A DNA stretch of 64,000 nt from Hypericum androsaemum (GCA_963995505.1 OZ023181.1:22812366-22876365), one strand, 5' to 3'. Counted from the first letter of the stretch, positions 48,101-60,680 are shown. The notes: a model not told the origin generated them from the letters alone. Numbers and translations are program-made.

Positions 48101-49714
48101 TCTTAGCTAGCGCTTTGTCTTATCTTGGATCTGTAATGTGCATTTGAGGAGGGAGTAAGACATAATGAGCAGTAAATTCGAAGAGTTTGCAGTATCTTGG
48201 GAATATTCGGTGTCTTTGTTGCATTATTTTGTACCTGCTTTGCAAATCTAATGATGATACTATAAAAAGTGGTATTTGGAAAGTAGGAAAGTTTTCTTGA
48301 AACACTCAGAGGCTTTAATTTTAGTGTAACATTAAGACATCTTTTAGGACCAGTTAAGTGCTCGGGTTTTTGATTCCCCAAAAAAAAAAGTGTTTTCTCC
48401 GTTTTGTTATTGTGTTTTCTCCGTTTTGTTATTACATAGGACTCTTAGTTTACCTTAGAACTGTTGAAGTCATGCATGATTAGGATGTTGTATGCAAATG
48501 AGACTCAAATCGGCGTGCCTTTCTGTCACTGTGACTGTTTCAATGCTGAACCTGTAGTTAATGGCTTAGGCTGCTATTGACAGCTAGAGTTAAATTGTGG
48601 AGCATTGAGGAAGTTGGAAACCTTACCATTATATCTCTGTATGCCTGCTTTCAATTTCAGTGAAAAGGAGAGGCAACTAGTTGGCGTTTCAGAAGATTGT
48701 GGATGTATGTGGGTATATTTGGCCGATTGGCGATCTTCACAGGGGAGGTCTCATGCCCATTACAATCTGTTTTACGATCCGATGAAATATAATGGTCCAT
48801 TGCTCCCTCCAGCAGCAGCTTTGGCCCCAACTGTGTGGCCCCAATTTCATCTCCGATGGGCGTGTCCTTCTGAAGCCCAAACTGGGGAGCTTGAAGCTAG
48901 ATGTAGGAATATGTCCTTAACGTTTACAGAACTGCAGATGGTAATACCTCTTTCTTTTATAGTAGTTGATTCCGTTTCATGTCTTTCTTTTGAAGGCACA
49001 ATGACATAGATAATCATCTCATTTCTCTATACTAGAATACATTGGGTAACTCCCCTCTGCTCTGTCATAGATGTTATTTTCTATATCAGCGAAGTTCATA
49101 ATATTTCACCATTGTAGCTTGCAACTAGGATGATGTTGTTTAGGGATGAAGTTTTTCACAAATTATTGGCTTTGGCCACATTTGGACAGGCAAAAGAGGC
49201 TGCTGAAAAGAAAGCCAGAGAAACCTCAAATGCTTTGGAGTCTCTGTCCGCTGAGTTAAGGAATGAGAAGCAGCGAAGTAGCTCGGCTATGACCTTGGCG
49301 AAGAGGGTGAGCAAGGAAAATGAAGCGATAAAGCGTGCCATCCAGGCAATGGGTTGGAAGGTTCATTTTGCAAGTAGCGGTGATACGTCTGCGGACTTTG
49401 AAAACAACACCCGGGGCATTTCACAGAGATCGATTTATTCGCCGTCAAGAAGCAAGTCTGATAGTTTTGGTCAGCGTGATGACAAGTCTGACCTCTCTGT
49501 TTCAATTACGGTTGCAGCAGAAACCGTTGCCTGTGACAATCCAGTGAGTCGGGTATGTGAATCTCTATGTCCTTCTCTACGCACACGGGATATAGGCTGC
49601 AGGTGGCCCGATGGTGGTTGTGCTCAATTTGGTAGTCAATTCATCGGTCTAAAGGCAAACTTCGACGCATTTGATACACTTACCATAAACGATAACTATT
49701 TTGACACAAAATGA
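42138..49714 (+). CDS. MTM1: Myotubularin-type phosphoinositide 3-phosphatase (MTM1/MTM2 class)
   Basis: Nineteen exons: 42138-42239, 42344-42427, 42547-42621, 42742-42813, 43244-43313, 43776-43825, 44691-44980, 45109-45182, 45292-45355, 45590-45652, 46275-46374, 46474-46591, 46910-47075, 47153-47237, 47444-47665, 47857-47916, 48018-48082, 48661-48940 and 49190-49714. They sum to 2565 nt, or 854 residues, close to plant MTM1. An N-terminal GRAM domain ([20 protein letters not shown]) precedes the myotubularin phosphatase with the CX5R loop HCSDGWDRT split by an intron, then a coiled coil (residues from about 680, [11 protein letters not shown]) and a C-terminal [14 protein letters not shown] block. 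It should remove the 3-phosphate from PI3P and PI(3,5)P2 on membranes. The exon 12/13 junction is in frame only with the donor at 46592 and acceptor AG at 46908-46909; the more standard pair is out of frame. Confidence 0.9.
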
Positions 49715-51599
49715 TGCCTTCTCAATCATTGAACATTGCTTGCTGTTGTTTCGTATCTGAAACATCTGGGAAGGTTCTCCCAAAGTGATGCAACCTTTTC
49801 CCATGCAGTACTTTTTTCCGAGTATCGTACGGGACTGGAGATGGGGCAAAGGGAGACCCATAATTTTTACAGGGGTCCAAACACTAATAGGATGAGTTAC
49901 GTAGATCTGACCGAGTCAATGCAGATAACCGTTCCAGGGAAGTGCCGCGGTGGTTTCGTGTTGTCAGACACTGGGATAGATTTGCATCTTACCATGTCTG
50001 CTGAAGTAACTTCTGCAGATTAAGCGGAGGTTGAGATTATAGCGGAGAAATTATTTTCCTTATGGGCTGGAGATGACTTGGAATATCTAAAAGTCGATTG
50101 GCTCAAAATTATTGAAGAATGCAACGCCGAGGCCGAGATTTAAGAGATTTGTGCCAAAGAGTTTTCTATCTAGTGACTTATGTTATCTAGATTAGTGAAT
50201 TTCTTTTGCCTTTTTAGGAGAACTGTCGTGCTTAACGGCACATTAGGTGTAGTGTACATTGGGTAACCTTTTGATGGGTAATAAATATTTTACGTATAAA
50301 AAAAAATTCTGCAGATTAAGAATTTTTGTCGGGATTAGATTCTACATAGGACAGAGGCAAGAGACTTGGTGCAAAATACTGTGTACAGTAATGACCAACT
50401 ACCTTCCAATTTTGGGTCATTAAAGCTCTTCTAGTGATTCAAGATCCTAGGTGCTTGCTTATTGTCAGGTTTGATATGAAGAATGTGCCCCTAAATTGCC
50501 CGTGCAAACAAAATTGTTGGAGCCAAGTATGTAACTGTTCGATATCTTTGATTAAACTAAAATGATCATTCACAACATAGAGTATAATGCAAGCAACCTG
50601 AACCTGACGGTTCAATTGCGAGAAACCCACTTTCGGCACATAAAATAATCATCAGTGGAATCCGAGCACAAAGTTGGATTAACACAATTTTCGAAATGAA
50701 TCATGATCCAAGAGGAGGAACCCAGAATTGCGAGGAGAATACATATTAAATCTGAAAAATTATGGTTTGGAAAATTATAAACAAACAAGCAAGCAAACTA
50801 GTTGAGTCCCTGCGCACATAATCGATTCGTCATCATCAACTCTTCCTGCTCATCCATTTCCTATTGCAACGACATCAAACCATTTTTGTGCTTTGAGACC
50901 TTTGAAACTTTGGCATTAAGACAACATCCTGACGTGGAGCCTAATTCATGTCCCACCATGCACAATGCTCAAGTCATTACTAGCCTGCAGAGTGCAGCCA
51001 GAGGTATTCATAACATCAATCAGAGCTAATTTTTGAAACAGAGGAATGTAATATTTTGCTTCTGCAAAGTTCAAAGAAGGAAAAAAATATAAGCAATAAG
51101 ATTCCCCGACTCTAAATATAAAATTTTGCATTCTATTGATAATACAAAATATTGATGAAGCATAAATTAGGAGTGCCATTATTTAAAGGCTATTATTAAA
51201 AAATTCTACTCATATTTAACCTAGATTATTTGGTATAATGGTTTTCGGATACAATGTAATTTTTTTAAAAACGATTTATGTTTTAGTTGTTGTCATGCAG
51301 TTAAAGTTCACACAGGTAACTCCCACTACTGCAATTCCCAAAGATAAGTAGATTTGACGGCTGGATTAGCAAAAAATATATAAGAAGAATTCACGAGAGG
51401 AAGTTCAGCCTTTTCTTAATAAGAGCAGCTCCAAACTATACATTGGTCAAGAACGTTACTTTTTTTATTTGTATATTAAATATAGCGATAACAACTTTGT
51501 TTAAAAGTTTCGCACTTTTGGAGTGTAAAAGATTATCCGCATTCCTTTAGTTTATATATATATATATATTTGAGTTGAGGAAAAGTTGTAATTTACTCT
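49715..51599. other. 3' flank of the myotubularin gene and intergenic DNA
   Basis: It holds the 3' UTR. A reading frame at 49736-50025 continues past one stop in the same frame into the peptide-like repeat ending at 50143. A short (TA)n lies near 51556-51570. No recognised gene. Confidence 0.45.
50026..50143 (+). repeat. Peptide-like repeat fragment, copy 2
   Basis: Reads AEVEIIAEKLFSLWAGDDLE then YLKVDW..II.ECNAEAEI and a stop at 50141. Its second half matches 7447-7518 inside the CYP714 intron, at peptide level more clearly than at DNA level. The source family is unknown to me. Confidence 0.5.
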
Positions 51600-51950
51600 A
51601 TAGATTTTTCAACGGTTCTTTTTTACTAGAATCTCCATATCCAACCCAAAATTTTAAGCCAATGAGTAGGTGGATCTTTCACACTTATAAACTGGCCCAT
51701 CACACTCGCAGCTAACGATGTAGTAATCCCAACACGCCCCCTCAAACAAAACTCATCAGGGTAAAATTTGCATGGGCTTTTTTTCACTTTGCTAACGTGC
51801 CATGACATGGGGGTGGCAACGGGCCATAAGTCTCACAGGAGCAATTGGCTCTGATACCATATAGAAATTTTCATATCCTACTCAAAACTTTAAGGCGATA
51901 GGTTGGTGGATTTTCCACACATATAAACTTGCCCTCCACTCTTGTACTAA
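51600..51950 (-). mobile_element. TRIM-like LTR element, second copy of the family
   Basis: On the minus strand: a 5' LTR (right side, 51860 to about 51950), a tRNA-Met primer site TGGTATCAGAGCC (51859-51847), about 110 bases without coding capacity, a purine tract GAGGGGGCG, then a 3' LTR starting TGTTGGGATTACTA at 51734 and running to about 51627. The LTR copies share CATATCC.A.CCAAAA/CTCAAAA and TTATAAACT/ATATAAACT. The same LTR end and primer-site layout is present at 25199-25545. Confidence 0.75.
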
Positions 51951-52203
51951 GTTGTTGAAGAAGAAGACAAAAAAAAGACGACAAACATTCGGCCTCTAAA
52001 TTGATGAGTGGAATCCGAGCATAAGATAGAAAGTGCATGGGTGAATCGTAAAGTAAAAGTTGGCAAGTTATGAATGCATGTACAAGGAAGGAAGGATGGA
52101 TGGATACTTGGCCATCTCACAATTGGTAGCTACTGTTGAGTTGGACCGGTTCACCATCGACTTCAATGTTAGGAATGTGAGAGATGGAGGGCCAATCCTC
52201 TCC
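51951..52203. other. Intergenic, 3' flank of the NLR pseudogene
   Basis: Short AT-rich stretch; GTGGAATCCGAGCA here (about 52008) also occurs near 50655, so the TRIM-like element may be flanked by a small duplication. No gene. Confidence 0.4.
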
Positions 52204-55200
52204 CTAGTTGGTTCCACACTTCTCACTCAGCTTTGGGCATGAGGAGATATCTAAGCGATTTAATGAGGTGAGGTTTCCCACCCATGTCGGCATGGACTCC
52301 AATTCTTCACAATCTTCAATCTCGAGTGTCTCTAGAGAGGTGAGATATTGAATCCCACTAGGAAGAGACGTCATCTTTTCACAACCATTAATTCGAAGAA
52401 AATGCATGTCTAGGGATGCAATATTTTGGAGGGCCTCCTCATGAAAATCTTTAATTTCCAGGATGGACAGAGATTGTAGCGGAGGAGGAGAGAGACTAGT
52501 ACCCATGCTAGTCGAAGGTGGTTTGGCCTGCTTCAATGTCTCCTCCAACAGCTCCGCACTAACACATATTAAGTTAAGATCTTTGAGAGATGGAAGCTCG
52601 GGCATCCATCCCTTGAGGTTGGGGCACCAATAGATCTCAATTTGAGAAAAACGAGATAACTGGTAATGGAGCAGCTCCTCTCTGGTCGATGTGCTCCACC
52701 AACCCTTCAATTCAAGGCAATTCTCGACAATGAGTTTCTCCAAGCTAGGGAAGAAATATGACGTGTCTGCTCCTCTGGTATTTTCGCTGTTGTCTATCAT
52801 GTACTCCAACCCCTGCAATCCATGTACTTCCATATAGGCAGCCCATCTAACGACGGCAAGTACTTACAATTCCTGCAATCAATAATCTGAATCTTAACTA
52901 GATTTTGAAGAGAGGAAATCCACTCTGGGAACCTCACTCCTCTGCAACCTCCCACTCTCAGCTTTCTTAGGTCCCCGTGCGGCTGCAATGCTTCCAATGA
53001 CTTCTCCTCTTAACTACTGTCCTCAACTTCTTGTGGGTACCTCCATTCCAGTGTCAAAGATCGAAGATAGGGCTTGTCCTTCAAGTTGGCCACCTCAGAT
53101 GCACCTTTTTTCACACGTTGTAGATTGCATATTTTTAAATTTCCCTTCAGCATGTTCAACTTCTCTAGCTCATCCAGCTCACCAGCAGCATGTCTCCTGC
53201 TCTCATTGGACAAGACAAATCGTAACAACACCTCCAAGGAGGTCAACTTTCCTATCCCTAGTGGCATCTCTTGCAAATTATCACACCACTCGACTCCAAG
53301 ACGGATCAGATTGACCAACTTCTTCATGTCTCTTGGCAGTTTCTTAAGCGATCTACATCCGTCCAAGTTTAGCTCTTGCAAATTATGCAAGTGTGTAATG
53401 GAATTAGGAAGTCTCAATGTTTTGACTCCAAGAGAGGTCAAGTTACCTGAATCCCATTAGGAAGAGATGTCATCCTTCTACAATAAATAATTTGAAGAAG
53501 ATGAATGTCTAGGGATGCAAGATTTTGGAGGGCCTCATCATAAAAATCTTCAATTTCCTTGATGGACAGAGATTGTAGCGGAGGTGGAGAGAGACTAGTA
53601 CGAGTGCTAGTCGAATGTGGTTTGGCTTGCTTCAATATTTCCTCCAACAGCCCCACACTAACAAATAATAAGTTAAGATCTTTGAAAGATGAAAATTAAG
53701 GCATCCATACCTTGAGATTGAGGCACCAATAGATCTCTAGTTGAGAAAGACGAGGCAACTGGTAATGGAGCGGCTTCTCTGTGGTCGATGTGCTCCACCA
53801 TCCCTTCAGTTTAGGGCAACTCTGGACAATGAGTTTCTCCAAGCTAGGGAAGAAACATGACGTGTCTGCTCCTGTGGTATTCCCGATGTTGTCTATCATG
53901 TACTCCAACCCCTCCAATCCATTTACTTCCATATGTTTAAGAGCGTGCAGCCCATCTAATGACAGCAAGTACTTACAATTCCCACAATCAATGATTTGAA
54001 TCTTAACTAGCTTTTGAAGAGAGGAAATCTATTCTGGGAACGTCACTCCTCTTTAACCTCCCACTCTCAACTTTCTTAGGTTCTCGTGCGGCTGCAATGC
54101 TTCTAATGACTTCTCTTCGTTGCTCATGTCTTCCACTTCATCTGAGCACCCCCAATCCAGTGACCAATATTGAAGATGGGGCTTGTCTTTTAAGTTAGCC
54201 ACCTCACACTCCCACACACCTTTCTTCACTCTCTGTAGATTGGCTAGTCCCAATTTCCCCTTTAACTTCTTCAAATTCTGTAGCTCATCCAGTCCACCAA
54301 TAGCATTTGTCCTCCTTCCATAGGAAAAGCTGAATTGTTCCCTATCCCTCTTGGCATCTCTTCCAAGCTGTCGTATTCATCTACTCTAAGATAGATCAGA
54401 TTTACCAACTTCTCCATATCCCTTGGCAGTTTCTTAAGTTCCTTACATCCGTCTAAGTTTAGCTCTTGCAAGTTGTGCAATCGTGTAATAGAATCAGGAA
54501 GCATCTCAATTTGTAAATTCCAAGAGAGGTCAAGATGCCTCAGGTGCTTCAATTTGTAAATGGAACCTGGCAATTCCTTAAACTCACCATCCGGTAGTAC
54601 TAGCAATCACAAGTATCTCAACTCATCAAGAATCATACTAAGGTACTCTTTTGCGGCTATTCCCTAAAAAATCAAGGTTCGTGCTTTCTTCGCCTTCCTT
54701 CCCTTAAGCAGAGGAGCCACATCTTGCCATCCTATTTCATTTGAATACTCCTGCAAAGACATGTGTCAAATTTTTCTTGCAACAGTTGTTCCACTCGCAC
54801 TGCCATATACCCATAGTTTGGTCTCCTCTCCTGCAACCGATGTAACCAAGTCGTGCATAAAGTCATGCATTTTACATTTTACTAGTTCACCATATTTATT
54901 TATTTTTCTACCTGAAAAAATGTTTTCTAGACAAGATATCTCAAATTGTCTTCCAAAATTATGCCTTCATTTCTAAAGTCAGTGTAACCTTGAGCCTTCC
55001 AGTATTTCACTAGTGTGGATATATCAAATACGTAATCTTTGGGGAATATGCTAAAAAAAGCCAAACACTGTTTTAAGTTTGAGGGGAGATGATTGTAGCT
55101 CAACTTCAATGTCTCTATGATATGGACTCTTGGATCCAATTTTGAGAGCTCTTCATCTTTGAAGTATTGCCACTCGGACTCCTTTGATTGGGTATACAAC

Positions 55201-55940
55201 AAGCTGCCTATTGTTCTTATTGCCAGAGGAAGTCCACAACATATTGCTGCAATTTTCTTCCCCAACTTCTCAAACTCTTCATTAGGAGGTTTCCCCTATT
55301 TGAATGCCGCTTTTTGGAATAAATCCCACGACTCTATTTTAGATAAACCTTTCAATTTATAAGTTTGCACTAAGCATGTTATTTCAGCTGCAACCTAGCT
55401 TCGGGTGGTTACTAGAATTCTGCTTCCTGGAGCGCAACAGATGATGAGATCACTCAACCGAATCCACTTTTCCCGATCTTCATTCCATATATCATCTAAT
55501 ACAAACAATTATCTTTTCCCCTTAACTCTCTCGTGAAGCTGGCTCTTAAGTGCTCCTATCCCAAGATTTTCATCAGGTCTCTTCTTATCAATATTTTCGA
55601 TCATCTTCTCAACAATAGATTTGACATTGAAAATATCAGATACATAAATCCATACTTTTAAATCGAATTGTGCTTCCACCGTCTCATCATTATATATCAT
55701 TTGAGCAAGTGTTATTTTCCTCATACCTCCTAGTCCAACAATGGGAATGACCACCACATTCTCTTCATGGCCAGCCAACAAAAGACTCACGAGCTCCTTC
55801 TTATCATCTTCTCTCCCAATGAAGGTGCACACGAGTGAGCGTCCTTGTCATGATTCATCTCAAAATCTTTTTCGACGATATTCTGGTTCAAGTGGAACTT
55901 CTTCCTATTCTCAGCAACTTCATCTAGCTTCTATTATGAC
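52204..55940 (-). pseudogene. CC-NB-LRR disease-resistance gene relic (RGA-like) with duplicated LRR block
   Basis: Minus strand, right to left. The end of the coiled-coil region (KLDEVAENRKKFHLN) is followed after a frame change by CTFIGREDDKKELV. The P-loop is degenerate (GLGGMRKITLAQ where GxGGxGKTTLAQ is expected). Then come RNBS-A (FDLKVWIYVSD), kinase-2 (LFVLDDIW), RNBS-B (GSRILVTTRS), GLPLA (CCGLPLAIRTIGSLL), and an MHD-type motif (KMHDFMHDLV). Two consecutive LRR blocks follow, 54606-53438 and 53441-52204. In-frame stops occur at several places (for example before LFVLDDIW and after VTTRS), and frame shifts split the LRRs. Most of the coiled coil is missing at 55940. Such proteins are cytosolic immune receptors; this copy cannot produce one. 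Confidence 0.9.
52240..54560 (-). repeat. Segmental duplication of LRR units inside the NLR relic
   Basis: The 5' block (54560-53440) and the 3' block (53440-52240) repeat the same order of peptides: NLQELNLDGC..LKKLPRDM, NLQRVKKG, LKGWWSTST, LHYQL, TSLSPPPLQSLSI and MTSLP. The unit is about 1.15 kb. The junction fuses TSLPNGIQ of one unit to VTSLGVKTLRLPNSITHL of the next, as expected from unequal crossing-over. Confidence 0.85.
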
Positions 55941-56374
55941 CAAAAATCCAAACAGAAAATGAAGTCAGTCCGATGACAGCAGGGTGGCAAGGGGGGAGCG
56001 ATGAGCGGTTGAAAAAGTACGAAGGTCAACGACTGGGGTAGATTTCTACCGAAATAAGTTTCGGTCAATAACCTCAAGACACCGTCAAGAGGGCATCTGA
56101 ATGCATACGAGATACACTCAGATGAGAGCCAAGGTCGATGTAAATCGACCGAGACAAGGTTCTCCACCCGCAACCATCGAATATGCAACGAGATTCAAAA
56201 AGATCTCAGATCAGACAACAGTCGAACCAAGCAAAAACAGAGGCAAATAAATATAACCCCGAGCCCACGAGACTCGAGATCAAACACAGAAGCCATAAAC
56301 AGGAACAAAAGCAACGGTAAAAGCAAGAAATAAACAAAAGTACAAAGGACCCATCGGACCGAAGGGGAGGCCAC
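55941..56374. other. Unassigned DNA between NLR relic and Gypsy LTR
   Basis: About 430 bp that matches neither neighbour. Its left edge is where NLR similarity stops abruptly; its last five bases, GCCAC (56370-56374), abut the Gypsy LTR and are the candidate target site. No reading frame is convincing. Confidence 0.5.
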
Positions 56375-56818
56375 TGTAATACCCTCACACTTCAACCAAA
56401 TTTGTTACAACAAAATAAGATTAGTTTTGGAAGGATTTAGGCTTAGTCCGTCGTCGTTGGGTAAAATAGTAGCTTCCTCATCCGGATTCCAAATTAGGTG
56501 ATTTCAATTTGTGTGGATTTATAACATCTAGATCTATAACTTCTTTGAGTTTTGTGATTTATGAAATAATCTGGCTGGAACAAAGTAAGAATTTAAGGTG
56601 CTCTAATATAGGTCTGATTTTATCAGTATTAAAAATATTTGTTATGTAATTTTATTTAAGTTAACCTAAAATTTAAATTTACTATTCAATTTCATGATTA
56701 GCCATATTATGTTCGGTAAATTAGGTAAAGTATATTTAGCTATCCAGTGATAAGATTTATAAATAAAAATGAGACGGATTAAGAGTTAGTTAAATTTTAG
56801 CTTGTAGGGCTGGATAAG

Positions 56819-56884
<66 letters not shown>

Positions 56885-57700
56885 TATGAAAGAAGGCAGC
56901 ATACCAAATAAAATCGGGATAAAGTTGGATATGAATAACTTTATGAAATAAGGATATAAGGATAAGAGCAAAAGAAAATAAATTAAGAGAAAGAAAAGAA
57001 GGGTGAAACGTGGATGTAAAATAGGTTGACACCAAGAGAAAAGTAAAAGCAAGCGGTAGAACTTGGAAGTATAAGTAGCTAGAAAATAAAGAGAAGTAAG
57101 CTATTGAAAAACCGAAACAAAGAGAAGAAGGGAAAAAAATCAGAGAACAGAACCGAAGGAAAAAGAAAAAGAAAAGAGAGTTGGAGACAGATGAAGATAG
57201 AAAAAGGATGTTAAAATGGTAAGAAAATTTTTAATAGTCTCATGTAAATTATGGAAATATAATTAGTATCCAATTATAAGATTGGTAAGTTAGTAAATAA
57301 ATATAGATGAGAAATATGAATTTTGTAACAATTTCACATGAGAATTAGATGACCATGAATTTGCTTGTTAGTTACGGGAACAGGGAGAATTAAGATCTTG
57401 TCAAATAAACATGAGTTTGAATGTAGGAGAATATAGAAAGAAACTAACAAAATAGAAAAAGAACTCAGGTAAGTAAATTTTTGATCATTTTAATGTGAAT
57501 TATTGGAATATAACTACTATTGTTTATGAATTGATAGGTTAGAAGGAAGCTATTTAGACCGAACATGGTACACTGTTCAAGCAAGTGGTTAATTATTCTT
57601 TTGACTAGTTAACTGATGTTTGAATCCGAGTCCCACGAGTTGTAAAATGAAGCACGGAGCTTCTCTTTGAATAGTTTGAGCAACCATTGTCTGTAAGTGG
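56375..57700 (+). repeat. Left Gypsy LTR, truncated at its 3' end
   Basis: Matches 60681-about 61966 with scattered substitutions. It ends in ...GCAACCATTGTCTGTAAGTG and then switches to the RT-coding string CCACCTTATTGTATGACTCC. The missing end is seen only in the right LTR. Confidence 0.88.
56821..56882. repeat. (AT)n microsatellite, 62 bp, only in the left LTR
   Basis: About 31 AT units. The matching place in the right LTR (61127-61142) is AAAAAAAATAAATATATATGG, so the expansion occurred after insertion of the element. Confidence 0.95.
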
Positions 57701-57703
57701 ATA

Positions 57704-60620
57704 CCACCTTATTGTATGACTCCAGCTGAAATGAAAGAGTTGAAAGATCGGTTGCAAGATTTATTGAATAAAGGATACATAAGGCCTAGTGTTTCTCCTT
57801 GGGGAGCCCCAGTGCTATTTGTGAAGAAGAAAGATGGGAGCTTACGATTGTGCATAGACTACCGTAAGCTGAATAAGGTAACTATACGCAACCGATATCC
57901 TCTTCCGAGAATAGATGATTTGTTTGATCAGTTGCGGGAATCTAAATAGTTTTCTAAGATTGACTTGAGATCGGGGTATCATCAGTTACAGATTAGAGAG
58001 ATGGGCATTCCAAAGATGGTATTTTGGACTCGATATGGTCATTATGAGTTTTTGGTTATGCCATTTGGATTGACTAATGCCCCAGCTGCCTTTATGGATA
58101 TGATGAACAGAAATTTCAAGCCTTTCCTAGATCAGTTTGTGGTTGTGTTTATTGATGATATATTGATTTACTCTATTGATCAGGAGGATCATGAGAGACA
58201 CCTTAGGCAAGTGTTGCAGATGCTACGAGAGAAAAAGCTATATGCTGAATTCTCAAAGTATGAATTTTAGCTTCAAAGTGTAGCTTTTCTAGGACATGTG
58301 GTGTCTAAAGATGGAGTGTCAGTTGACCCAAAGAAGGTAGAAACTGTTGTGAATTGGCCTACCCCAGCTAATGTTACTGAGATACGTAGCTTTTTAGGTT
58401 TAGCAGGGTATTATCGACGGTTTGTCAATAGATTCTCTACTTTGGCACCACCATTAACTCGGCTAACTTATAAAAATGCCAAGTATGAATGGTCGGGTAG
58501 GTGTGAAGAGAGTTTCCAAGAATTGAAGGATCGATTAACACATGCACCTATTTTGGTTCTACCTTCTAGATCATGTGGATATTCAGTTTATTGTGATGCT
58601 TCAAGAGTGGGTTTGGGATGTGTTCTTGTCAAGTTAGCTTTAAGAATATTTATAACGACATTGGCAACGGCATTCTAAATAGTTAGAATAGAGAACCTTT
58701 CAAGATACCGCTCTAAATTTCCAACGAAAAAATTAAAGCGTTCCCTCGGTCTATTAGTGAACTATCTCTCCAGGGATTCAATTAACACAAAATAGGAGTT
58801 ATGGCTACACAAAGAAAGAGTTACAGGAGTTTATCTCTTTTTTCTATGCAATACAAGAATGGTATTGCTTATGCCTCTAGACAGCTGAAGAAACATGAAG
58901 AGAATTATCCAATCCATGATTTAGAAATGGCAGCAGTTGTGTTTGCATTGAAGATTTAGAGCACTACTTGTATGGTGAGAAGTTTGAGATATATACAGAT
59001 CATAAAAGCCTCAAGTATATCTTTGAGCAACGAGATTTGAACTTAAGACAGAGGAGGTGGATGGAGTTACTTAAGGATTATGACTGCACCATTAACTATC
59101 ACCCTGGGAAAGCTAATGTGGTAGCTGATGCTTTAAGTCATAAATTCTTAATTCAGCCAAAGTTTCTAGCAGAGATACATATGAGACCTACCTTGCCAGG
59201 ACGGGTTATGAAATTATAATGGGAGGATCCAGAGGTTATTGTGATGATGGAACAAGTTGAACAGGGTGAATTACCTAAATTTTGACTTAGTGCTAATGGT
59301 GTCTTGTATTTTGGTTCTCGAGTGGTTGTACCTGATGTTGGAGATCTAAGAAAGGAACTATTGACTCAAGCCCACCAAGCGGTCTACAGTATGTACCATG
59401 GATCTACAAAAATGTGCCATGATTTAAAATGCAATTACTGGTGGCAAGGTATGAAAAAGGATATTGTAAATTTTGTTTCGAAGTGTCTGACTTGTCAACA
59501 GGTAAAAGCAGAGCATCAGAGACCTTCTGGATTACTACAACCTCTTGAGATTCCAATGTGGAAGTGGGAGCAGATAATAATGGATTTGTTAGTAGGGCTT
59601 CCAACTACTTCCAAAGGTTATGATGCAGTGTGGGTTATTGTAGATAGATTGACAAAATCTTCACATTTCCTACCAATAAAGAGTCCATATGATGCAAGTA
59701 GGTTTGCTCAGATATTTATGGATGAAATTATTTGCCTTCATGGTGTACCAGTTTCAATTGTATCTGATCGTGGAACTCATTTCACATCAAGGTTTTGGGA
59801 GAAATTTTAGGAGGCTATGGAAACTCGTTTGGATTTGAGTACGGCCTTTCATCCTCAAACAGATGGTCAGTCTGAGCGTGTTATTCAGATATTGGAAGAT
59901 ATGATGCAAACTTGTGTCATTGATTTTGGAGAAAGTTGGGATCGTTATTTGCCATTGATGGAGTTTTCTTATAATAATAGCTACCAGTCAAGTATCAAGA
60001 TGGCTCCATATGAAGCTTTGTATGGAAAAAAAATATAGATCACCGTTATGTTGGAATGAGGTTGGTGAAAAATAATTATTGGGTAATGACTTGGTGCAAA
60101 AAACCAATGAGAAGATACAGTTGATTTGATAAAGGCTGGAAATAGCCCGGAGTCGGCAAAAGTCATACTCAGACAAGAGGCGAAAGGATATTGAGTTTGA
60201 TGTGGGACTACATATTTTTCTCAAGGTTTCACCTATGAAGGGAGCAATGAGGTTTGGAAGAAGGGGCAAACTCAGTCCTAGATATATTGGCCCATTTAAG
60301 ATTTTGGAGCGAGTTGGACCAGTGGTATATCGATTGGCTTTGCCACCATCTTTGTCACATATTCATCCAGTATTTTATGTCTCCATGCTTAAGCGATACT
60401 TGCACGATCCTACTCATATTTTGGAGCCACATAAAGTAGAGATAAGTAGAGATTTAACATATCAGGAGAATCCAATAAAGATTTTGGTTGTGAAGTTAGA
60501 AAGCTTCGGAATAGAGAACTTCCGATGGTCAAGGTTGAATGAAAAAATCGTTCCTTGGCTGAGACAACTTGGGAAATAGAGGAAGAGATGAAAACTAAGT
60601 ACCCACATCTATTTGTATGA
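57704..60620 (+). pseudogene. Gypsy pol remnant: RT, RNase H, integrase, chromodomain-like tail
   Basis: RT starts [20 protein letters not shown] and has [20 protein letters not shown] and the catalytic VVFIDDIL. RNase H follows after an insertion ([16 protein letters not shown], then a stop within [20 protein letters not shown]). Integrase has the HHCC finger (HQAVYSMYHG ... CLTCQQVK) and core residues in VDRLTKSSHFLPI and VSDRGTHFTSRFWEKF. The tail has [20 protein letters not shown] and [12 protein letters not shown], then a frame-shifted chromodomain end (EEEMKTKYPHLFV). In-frame stops lie at 57947, 58268 and 59808, among others, so it is inactive. Confidence 0.92.
58628..58847. other. Foreign insertion of about 220 bp between RT and RNase H
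   Basis: The pol frame is continuous up to VGLGCVL at 58627 and resumes at about 58848 ([16 protein letters not shown]). The DNA between (CAAGTTAGCTTTAAGAATAT ... TCTCTTTTTTCTATG) has no pol similarity. No clear terminal repeats or target duplication are seen, so its class is unknown. Confidence 0.6.
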
Positions 60621-60680
60621 CAAGTAAGTTAACCTGTCATTAAAAAAATTCGGGGACCGAATTTTATAAGGAGGGGAGAC

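Noticed and set aside
49736..50025. 95-codon frame after the myotubularin stop
   Set aside because: It lies in the expected 3' UTR, resembles no family I know, and continues through a stop into a repeat; kept only as context.
55934..56395. Minus-strand frames of 60-84 codons between NLR relic and LTR
   Set aside because: No motif, no continuity with neighbours, and ordinary length for chance frames.
56786..57052. Hydrophobic frames with Tyr-Ile repeats in the Gypsy LTR
   Set aside because: They translate the (AT)n tract and LTR DNA in antisense.
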